A stretch of 8,061 nt of DNA. It comes from an uncultured Kroppenstedtia sp. Lineage in GTDB: Bacteria > Bacillota > Bacilli > Thermoactinomycetales > DSM-45169. Under the pieces are notes generated by a model, which saw only the letters and a list, made by a program, of their open reading frames with translations, did no database searches and was not told the DNA's origin. The position numbers and the translations under genes were made by a program. Of the stretch, positions 1 to 5,038 are shown one piece after another (the stretch's first letter is position 1; every line of letters starts with the position of its first letter). The stretch spans positions 1-8,061 of the forward strand of contig CAUGKZ010000057.1 of NCBI GenBank assembly GCA_959600065.1, written 5' to 3'.

Positions 1-22
1 AAAAGCACGGGGCTGAATGAGC

Positions 23-51
23 AAAAAAGCCGCCGATCCAGGCGGCTTTTT
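23..51 (+). terminator. Rho-independent terminator of an upstream gene
   Basis: GCCGCC (29-34) and GGCGGC (41-46) form a GC stem around a 6-nt loop. It is flanked by an A-run (23-28) and a T-run (47-51) that can extend the stem. The A-run and T-run together would let it work in both directions. In-frame TGA triplets at 14-16 and 18-20 could be the stop of an upstream gene lying outside the window, but too little is present to identify one. Confidence 0.85.
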
Positions 52-172
52 GTTGTTGTCGAGAAAAAACCTGAACAGATGGAAGAAGCATCTTTCGACA
101 CTCGCCAGAGTTGGGTTTGGATCCGAATTCGACAGCACCATGAAAGGGGAAATCTCAGCATATTCACCATAC

Positions 173-200
173 TTTTTGGAGTTGCACTCTCTGTTATAAT
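173..200 (+). promoter_or_regulatory. Extended -10 promoter for the ABC exporter gene
   Basis: A perfect TATAAT at 195-200 is preceded by TGT at 192-194, giving an extended -10 (TGnTATAAT). The -35 region is poor (TTTTTG at 173-178 with a 16-nt spacer), as is usual for extended -10 promoters. Transcription would begin near 207, about 30 nt before the TTG start at 238. A start at GTG 220 would leave only about 13 nt of leader. Confidence 0.65.
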
Positions 201-237
201 GAGATGAATCGATCTGAGAGTGGGAGTTGAGTTTTCA

Positions 238-2013
238 TTGGGGAGTGTTCGGAGATACATTCAATTTGTTCGCCCTTACCGTAAGCAGATTGTGGCAACC
301 ATGGTGGTGGGCGTGCTGAAATTCGGCATTCCTCTGTTGTTGCCTCTAATTCTGAAATACGTGGTAGATGACATTTTAATGACAAATGCACCTGTGGAAG
401 AAAAACTGAACCATCTTCTGTGGATTCTCGGGGGTGCTTTGTTTGTTTTTACGGTGCTGAGGTGGCCGATAGAGTACTACCGTCAGTATTTTGCCCAGTG
501 GTCGGCAAGCCGGGTCCTGTTCGATATCCGCAACCGGCTGTTTGAACATATCCAGAAATTGTCGCTTCGCTACTATAACAACCGGAAAGTGGGGCAAATC
601 ATCTCCCGAGTGATCAACGATGTGGAGCAGACGAAGGAATTCGTCGTCACGGGGATGATGAACATTTGGCTCGATTTGATCACCTTGCTGATCGCAGTGG
701 GGATTATGTTGTGGATGGATCCCTGGATGACTCTGGTCTCTTTGTCCGTCTTCCCTCTCTATGGTGTGGCGGTCAAATACTTTTACCAGGGGTTGAGAAG
801 CCTCACGCGGGAACGTTCCCAAGCCTTGGCGGAGATGCAGGGCCATCTTCACGAACGAATTCAGGGGATTTCCGTAATTCGAGCCTTCAATCTGGAAAAA
901 CACGAGCAAGGACAGTTTGATCAACAAAACCAGCACTATCTAGGCAAAGCGCTAGCCCATTCCCGTTGGAACGCCCATACTTTTGCCGTTGTCAATACGA
1001 TCACGGACGTTGCCCCGATTCTGGTCATCGGCTTTGCAGCTTATCAGGTTTTGCAGGGGAACTTGACCATCGGAGCTATGACCGCCTTCTATGGTTATTT
1101 ACAACTGGTTTATGCGCCGATCCGGCGTCTGGTCAATGCCTCCACGATTTTAACCCAATCTCTTGCCTCTATGGACCGGGTCTTTGAGTTCCTGGATGAA
1201 CCCTATGACATCCAGGACTCGCCTCATGCCCGTTCCGTCCCTCAGGCACGGGGGGAGATCACCTTCCGGGATGTTCATTTTTCCTATCAGGATAGTGGGG
1301 AGGAAGTGTTGAAAGGCATCGATTTGAAGATTGCTCCGGGACAGACGATCGCCCTGGTCGGCATGAGTGGGGGCGGAAAATCTTCTATGGTCTCGCTGAT
1401 TCCTCGCTTTTATGACATTCAGCAGGGAAGCGTGTCAGTGGACGGACTAGACGTACGTGACTGGCAGCTCTCCGATTTGCGGAGAAGAATCGGGATGGTG
1501 CTTCAGGATAATATCCTGTTCAGCGGCAGTGTGCTGGAGAATATCCGGATGGGAAAGACAGATGCCTCTTTTGAGGAAGTGGTAGCAGCGGCCAAAGCGG
1601 CCAACGCCCATGAGTTCATCACAAATCTTGTTAAGGGATATGACACAGAGATCGGGGAACGAGGAGTCAAGCTCTCCGGGGGTCAAAAACAGCGTTTGGC
1701 CATTGCAAGGGTGTTTTTGAAGGATCCAGCCATCTTGATTTTGGATGAAGCAACCTCTGCTCTCGACCTGGAGTCGGAGCGTTTGATTCAGGAGTCCTTG
1801 GGGCGACTGGCGAAGAATCGTACGACCTTGATCGTAGCTCACCGTTTGTCTACGATCACTCATGCCGACAAGATTTGCTTGATGGAAGAGGGGCAGATTG
1901 CAGAGTCGGGAACCCACCGGGAATTGATGGAGAAAGGTGGGAAATATGCTCATCTGTTTAATGTTCAATATCTGGATCGATCAGATGTGCCAGTCAGCGG
2001 GGGCACATCCTGA
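238..2013 (+). CDS. ABC exporter half-transporter, ATP-binding/permease (YgaD/BmrA-like)
   Basis: This is a 591-residue inner-membrane ABC half-transporter, expected to act as a homodimer that uses ATP to export a hydrophobic substrate or drug. Six membrane helices lie in about residues 18-300, followed by the nucleotide-binding domain. That domain has Walker A GMSGGGKSS (375-383), Q-loop Gln423, signature LSGGQ (479-483), Walker B ending in Asp503 with catalytic Glu504, and switch His535. All are intact, so it should be active; Gly replaces the usual Ser in the middle of Walker A, which is tolerated in the family. The N-terminus (GSVRRYIQFVRPYRKQ) resembles B. subtilis YgaD. I chose TTG 238 because GGGAG (222-226) precedes it and the likely transcript begins near 207. 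GTG 220 would add six residues and has no ribosome site. The substrate cannot be told from sequence. The next gene follows after 20 nt and is probably cotranscribed. Confidence 0.94.
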   Translation: MGSVRRYIQFVRPYRKQIVATMVVGVLKFGIPLLLPLILKYVVDDILMTNAPVEEKLNHLLWILGGALFVFTVLRWPIEYYRQYFAQWSASRVLFDIRNRLFEHIQKLSLRYYNNRKVGQIISRVINDVEQTKEFVVTGMMNIWLDLITLLIAVGIMLWMDPWMTLVSLSVFPLYGVAVKYFYQGLRSLTRERSQALAEMQGHLHERIQGISVIRAFNLEKHEQGQFDQQNQHYLGKALAHSRWNAHTFAVVNTITDVAPILVIGFAAYQVLQGNLTIGAMTAFYGYLQLVYAPIRRLVNASTILTQSLASMDRVFEFLDEPYDIQDSPHARSVPQARGEITFRDVHFSYQDSGEEVLKGIDLKIAPGQTIALVGMSGGGKSSMVSLIPRFYDIQQGSVSVDGLDVRDWQLSDLRRRIGMVLQDNILFSGSVLENIRMGKTDASFEEVVAAAKAANAHEFITNLVKGYDTEIGERGVKLSGGQKQRLAIARVFLKDPAILILDEATSALDLESERLIQESLGRLAKNRTTLIVAHRLSTITHADKICLMEEGQIAESGTHRELMEKGGKYAHLFNVQYLDRSDVPVSGGTS

Positions 2014-2033
2014 AACCTGGGGAGGGGAGAGAG

Positions 2034-2453
2034 TTGAGTACCTTGATCTCGATCAAAACGGAATCGGATGTGATTCCCATCCGTAGCAAGGTTCGAGAAT
2101 TTGCCGGAGGGTTGGGGTTTGATGAGCTGGACCAGAGTCGTATCGTTCAGTCGGTATCGGAACTGGCGCTTAATGTGTTGCATCATGCGGGGGAAGGTAC
2201 GGTTTTGATCGAGTCCCTGGACGGAGGAGGGCAGCAGGGTATTCGCATGGTGGTCCAGGATTTTGGGCCTGGGATGGAAGAAACGGAATCCATCCTCAGA
2301 ATGACGGAAACCCCGTCGATGATGGAGGGACATGGACTTCGCCAAGTGAAAGAATTGATGGATGAATTTGTGCTTCGGGCAGTAGATGGAAAAGGAACCT
2401 GCGTTCAGGTGAGCAAGTGGCTCACCGATGCCGCAAGACAGACAGAGGGATAG
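2034..2453 (+). CDS. RsbT-like GHKL-fold serine kinase / ATP-binding regulator
   Basis: This 139-residue protein is a single HATPase_c (GHKL) domain of the anti-sigma-factor/serine-kinase group. The N-box has Glu43 and Asn47 (SELALN), the G1 box is DFGPG (76-80), and a second glycine motif is EGHGL (98-102). The run VKELMDEF (105-112) and the closing segment near VSKWL (126-130) resemble B. subtilis RsbT (133 residues) more than RsbW or SpoIIAB. RsbT phosphorylates RsbS/RsbR in the stressosome and then activates the RsbU phosphatase. The N-box acid and Mg-binding Asn are both kept, so ATP binding and kinase activity are plausible. The start is TTG, with GGAGGGG (2021-2027) six nt upstream. 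It lies 20 nt behind the ABC exporter and so is probably in the same transcript. No STAS-domain partner, PP2C phosphatase or sigma factor is near, so its target is unknown. Confidence 0.85.
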   Translation: MSTLISIKTESDVIPIRSKVREFAGGLGFDELDQSRIVQSVSELALNVLHHAGEGTVLIESLDGGGQQGIRMVVQDFGPGMEETESILRMTETPSMMEGHGLRQVKELMDEFVLRAVDGKGTCVQVSKWLTDAARQTEG

Positions 2454-2477
2454 TTCGAAAGTAGGAGTGTCAAGAGA

Positions 2478-2516
2478 GAGGCCGAGCCTGTTGGATCCAA
2501 TGGCGGTTCTGGCCTC
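2478..2516 (+). other. Inverted repeat / hairpin without U-run after the kinase gene
   Basis: GAGGCC (2478-2483) pairs with GGCCTC (2511-2516). Just inside, GAGCC (2484-2488) can pair with GGTTC (2505-2509) with one GU pair and a bulged T. The loop carries the palindrome TTGGATCCAA (2491-2500). It lies 24 nt past the stop codon, where a terminator would be expected, but no T-run follows on either strand. It may be a weak or factor-dependent terminator, or only a 3'-end stabiliser. Some readthrough towards ctaB is therefore possible. Confidence 0.45.
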
Positions 2517-2520
2517 CAGC

Positions 2521-2549
2521 TTGACAATCTTGTACTTAATGTATACATA
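2521..2549 (+). promoter_or_regulatory. Possible upstream promoter (P1) with ATGTATACAT palindrome
   Basis: A perfect -35 hexamer TTGACA lies at 2521-2526. The -10 is poor: TATACA (2542-2547, 15-nt spacer) or TACATA (2544-2549, 17-nt spacer). The -10 region sits inside a perfect 10-bp palindrome ATGTATACAT (2539-2548), which could be an operator. The weak -10 makes this less certain than the candidate 50 nt downstream. Confidence 0.35.
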
Positions 2550-2572
2550 TTTTGAACCTTTGCTGGTCTTAC

Positions 2573-2602
2573 TTGACGTTGTTCTTTTGGCTCATCTACA
2601 AT
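2573..2602 (+). promoter_or_regulatory. Likely main sigma-A promoter (P2) of ctaBCDEF
   Basis: TTGACG (2573-2578) and TACAAT (2597-2602) are separated by 18 nt, each differing from consensus at one position. Transcription would start near 2609, giving a leader of about 290 nt before the ctaB start codon. It is the best promoter-like pair seen between the kinase gene and ctaB. Confidence 0.6.
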
Positions 2603-2608
2603 GAACAT

Positions 2609-2902
2609 GATCATACTGCCGCCCATTGTATGCTGTGCTTCATTATGGGGCTTTTTGGTCGCTTGAGGACATTAGAAGAATAATAGGAAAAGCCTTCATC
2701 GGGAAAGGGCTTTCAGACACCTTCTCGGGCGGAAGGATCCACGCTGGTTTCCCTTTGTGAGACAATGTGACCTGAGGTGAGGGGGGTTCCAGCGCAGTTT
2801 TTTGTCACCCTTCTCTTGTCCTGCGTCGTTCCAGGAGCAAGAGAGCGGTACGGCAGTAGTAGCAAAATACAGTGGGCCCGATCCATAGAAAGGAGGGGTA
2901 CC
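2609..2902 (+). promoter_or_regulatory. Long, potentially structured 5' leader of the cta operon
   Basis: About 290 nt separate the likely start of transcription from ctaB, with no convincing gene on either strand. Several helices can be drawn. GGTCGCTTG (2657-2665) pairs with 2763-2772 (one bulged T, one GU pair) and closes a 116-nt domain. Within it, AAAGCC (2689-2694) pairs with GGCTTT (2708-2713) and CCTTC (2720-2724) with GAAGG (2732-2736). Further on, TCTCTTG (2812-2818) pairs with CAAGAGA (2838-2844), continued inward by CCTG/CAGG. No U-run follows this last hairpin, so it is not an ordinary terminator. Overall shape and a few motifs recall T-box Stem I, but the T-box sequence proper is not found. 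A regulatory role is inference from length and folding potential. Confidence 0.4.
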
Positions 2903-3829
2903 GTGGAACGACCCATGATTCAACAGACCTCAAGTGGCCTGTTGGCTGATACGGAGATGGCCAAAGTCACTTGGAGAGATTATTGGGAATTGACCAAGCC
3001 AGGGATCAATGCTTCCAATCTGATGGCTGTGTTCGCAGGGTTTTGGCTGGCCGGTTATGGTTCTTTAAATTTCGGTCTTCTGTTGGCTACTTTGTTGGGA
3101 GCAGCCCTTGTGACTGCAGGAAGTTGTGCGATCAATAATTACATTGACCGGGATATCGATCCACTGATGGCCCGGACGCGCAATCGTGCTGTGGCTGCCG
3201 GAAGAATCCAGCCGCAGTCTGCACTCTGGATCGGAATCCTGTTGACGTTGGCGGGTGTTGCTCTTCTAGGCTCTCTGGTTAACCCGCTTTCGGCGATCCT
3301 GGCTGCGATAGGCTTTTTGGCCTACGTTTTTATATATTCCATCTGGACAAAGCGGACAACGATTTGGAACACCGTGATCGGGAGTATTGCTGGGGCTGTC
3401 CCGCCCATGATTGGGTGGGCGGCGGTGCAAGGAACATTGGATCTCACTGCCTGGGTGCTGTTTTTGTTCATGTTTATCTGGCAACCACCCCATTTCTACG
3501 CCTTGGCGCTAATGAAAACCGAAGATTATCGAGGGGCAGGGATTCCGATGTGGCCGGTGGTGAAAGGTCCAGCCGATACTCGACGGCAAACGGTGTTGTT
3601 TGTGATTTTGATGCTTCCTGCATCACTCTTGCTGTTCGGGACGGGAGTGGTGAGCTGGCTGTATCTTGGTGTGGCCATCCTTCTCGGCGGGGCATGGATC
3701 TACCAGGCAATGATCGGCTGGTCTTCCCTCGACGACGAAGATTGGGCCCGAAAGATGTTCTTCTTCTCGATTCTTTACCTGACTGTGATGCAAGTAGTGA
3801 TGGTGATCGACCCGATCTTGTTCAGGTGA
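2903..3829 (+). CDS. ctaB: Protoheme IX farnesyltransferase (heme O synthase)
   Basis: This integral membrane UbiA-family prenyltransferase of 308 residues adds a farnesyl group to protoheme to make heme O, the precursor of the heme A used by the oxidase encoded just downstream. The first Asp-rich motif is NNYIDRDID (78-86) followed by RTRNR (91-95). The second conserved loop is DYRGAGIPM (208-216). WQPPHF (193-198) is typical of the heme O synthase branch. Several hydrophobic helices fill residues 38-300. The reading frame is open back to GTG 2777, but I start at GTG 2903 because AAAGGAGGGG (2889-2898) ends a few nt before it and the length then matches the family. ATG 2915 is a less well-placed alternative. 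Heme A synthase (ctaA), which completes the pathway, is not in the window. Confidence 0.96.
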   Translation: MERPMIQQTSSGLLADTEMAKVTWRDYWELTKPGINASNLMAVFAGFWLAGYGSLNFGLLLATLLGAALVTAGSCAINNYIDRDIDPLMARTRNRAVAAGRIQPQSALWIGILLTLAGVALLGSLVNPLSAILAAIGFLAYVFIYSIWTKRTTIWNTVIGSIAGAVPPMIGWAAVQGTLDLTAWVLFLFMFIWQPPHFYALALMKTEDYRGAGIPMWPVVKGPADTRRQTVLFVILMLPASLLLFGTGVVSWLYLGVAILLGGAWIYQAMIGWSSLDDEDWARKMFFFSILYLTVMQVVMVIDPILFR

Positions 3830-3855
3830 GGCAACATTGCGGGGATCGTTTGTCC

Positions 3856-3895
3856 AACAGTCGCCGAGCTCTTGTTAGAACGGCGGCGCTGTTTT
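3856..3895 (+). other. Intercistronic hairpin between ctaB and ctaC
   Basis: AACAG (3856-3860) and CGCCG (3862-3866) pair with CGGCG (3884-3888) and CTGTT (3889-3893), with T3861 bulged. This gives ten base pairs around a 17-nt loop, with a short TTTT (3892-3895) partly in the stem. It could be a weak terminator or attenuator that lowers ctaCDEF relative to ctaB, or protect the processed ctaC-F message. The T-run is too short for a confident terminator. Confidence 0.4.
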
Positions 3896-3952
3896 GATAT
3901 AAAGAGTGAGCGGTCTGATCGATTTGATGAGAGAAAGCGGGGTTAAACGGAT

Positions 3953-4972
3953 ATGAGTCAGGGGAAACGTTTGGTGCTTCTTTTGTCCTTGTTAGCAATC
4001 TTCGCCTTGGTGATGGCCGGGTGCGAAGAGCCGTCGAAATCCGTCTTCAATCCCAAGGGCAGTGCTGGTGAGCAGAACCTTGACCTGATCATGGTGAGTG
4101 TGTACATCATGGCCTTTGTCTGTGTGGTTGTCATGGCCATCTATTTTTATGTGTTGATCAGGTATCGACAGAAGCCGGGTGACAACAGCATCCCCAAGCA
4201 AGTGGAAGGTAGCATGAAACTGGAGATGTTGTGGATTATCGTTCCGATCATCTTGCTGGTGATCTTGGCGGTCCCCACGTTGACCAGTACCTTCACACTG
4301 GCGGAGAAACCTACCAAGGACGAAGATGCTGTGCGGGTGAAGGTAACAGCACATCAATATTGGTGGGAGTTCGACTATCCGGAATTGGGAATCAAGACAT
4401 CACAGGAGATGCATATCCCGGTGGGCAAACGAGTTTACCTGGAACTGACCTCCGATGATGTGGTTCACTCCTTCTGGGTACCGGAACTGGGAGGAAAGCA
4501 GGATACGGTTCCCGGTCGTACCAACCATATGTGGATGGACGCCAAAGAGCCGGGTACCTATGCAGGACGCTGTGCTGAGCTTTGCGGCGCCAGCCATGCT
4601 CTGATGAACTTTGAGGTGGTCGCCGATCAGCCAGATGACTTTGACAAGTGGGTGGCCAAGCGGCAAAAACCCTCCTCCGAACCGAAAACAGCTGAGCAAA
4701 AAGCGGGTAAAAAGGTATTCAGCCAAAACTGTATGAGTTGCCATGCTATTGAGGGCACTGAGCTGAAAACCAGTGGAGGCAAAGGCCCCGACCTGACAGG
4801 ATTGGGTGAAAGGCAGAAAATCGCGGGACTGTTGGATAACAACGATAAAAATCTGGATAAATGGTTGAAACATCCCGACGAGATCAAACCAGGCACCTAT
4901 ATGCCGTCCTTTGACTTCCTGAGCAAAAAAGACATGAAAAACCTAAAGGTCTATTTGGAGAGCCTGGAGTGA
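3953..4972 (+). CDS. ctaC: Cytochrome c oxidase subunit II, caa3 type with fused cytochrome c
   Basis: This 339-residue lipoprotein takes electrons from cytochrome c and passes them through CuA to subunit I. The signal peptide ends in MAGC, so Cys24 would be lipidated. Two membrane helices follow (about 43-68 and 90-115). The CuA domain has the aromatic patch YWWEF (136-140) and ligands His172, Cys207, Glu209, Cys211, His215 and Met218. A flexible Lys/Pro-rich linker (about 235-250) joins a C-terminal cytochrome c domain with heme motif CMSCH (260-264) and probable axial Met317 (TYMPS). All metal ligands are present, so this is a complete caa3-type subunit. ATG 3953 has only a weak ribosome site (AAGCGGGG, about 10 nt upstream). 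It is preceded by a 123-nt gap after ctaB with a hairpin, and followed by ctaD after 66 nt. Confidence 0.98.
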   Translation: MSQGKRLVLLLSLLAIFALVMAGCEEPSKSVFNPKGSAGEQNLDLIMVSVYIMAFVCVVVMAIYFYVLIRYRQKPGDNSIPKQVEGSMKLEMLWIIVPIILLVILAVPTLTSTFTLAEKPTKDEDAVRVKVTAHQYWWEFDYPELGIKTSQEMHIPVGKRVYLELTSDDVVHSFWVPELGGKQDTVPGRTNHMWMDAKEPGTYAGRCAELCGASHALMNFEVVADQPDDFDKWVAKRQKPSSEPKTAEQKAGKKVFSQNCMSCHAIEGTELKTSGGKGPDLTGLGERQKIAGLLDNNDKNLDKWLKHPDEIKPGTYMPSFDFLSKKDMKNLKVYLESLE

Positions 4973-4982
4973 TCAGGCGCAA

Positions 4983-5010
4983 CGTGCAATAGGTGGAGGT
5001 TTTTTGCACG
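4983..5010 (+). other. Hairpin in the ctaC-ctaD gap
   Basis: CGTGCAA (4983-4989) pairs perfectly with TTGCACG (5004-5010) around a 14-nt loop containing the SD-like GGTGGAGG (4992-4999). The T-run belongs to the loop and the 3' arm and does not follow the stem, so it is not a terminator. The true ctaD ribosome site, GGAGGAGG (5023-5030), lies 12 nt downstream and is left free. Confidence 0.45.
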
Positions 5011-5038
5011 GTAGTATTGACTGGAGGAGGGAATTCCT

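Noticed and set aside
17..199. 60-codon + strand ORF before the exporter
   Set aside because: It runs through the terminator at 23-51 and the promoter at 192-200, without a ribosome site.
376..936. Long minus-strand ORF of 186 codons opposite the ABC exporter (similar ones at 5429-6001 and 6395-6982 opposite ctaD)
   Set aside because: They lie fully antisense to well-identified genes and show no domain features, so they are shadows of the coding strand.
2601..2666. Small ORF (21 codons from ATG 2601, or 19 from ATG 2607) that could be a leader peptide
   Set aside because: It has no ribosome site, and its first ATG lies inside the likely -10 hexamer. It is probably chance.
2777..2902. N-terminal extension of ctaB from GTG 2777 (42 more residues)
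   Set aside because: The added residues do not look like heme O synthase, and the GTG at 2903 has a near-ideal ribosome site and gives the usual family length.
2609..2902. Firm call of a T-box riboswitch
   Set aside because: The UGGNACC core and a proper terminator with U-run are absent, and no specifier codon can be placed with confidence. Kept only as an open finding.
2454..2902. CcpA cre site or other known catabolite operator near the cta promoters
   Set aside because: No stretch matching the cre consensus was found by eye.
2696..2923. Minus-strand ORFs of 67 and 75 codons in the ctaB leader
   Set aside because: No ribosome site or recognisable protein features; low-complexity, Pro/Ser/Arg-rich composition typical of a chance frame.
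3872..3900. Internal promoter before ctaC (TTGTTA-17-TGATAT)
   Set aside because: The -10 matches consensus at only three positions and overlaps the intercistronic hairpin; too weak to annotate.
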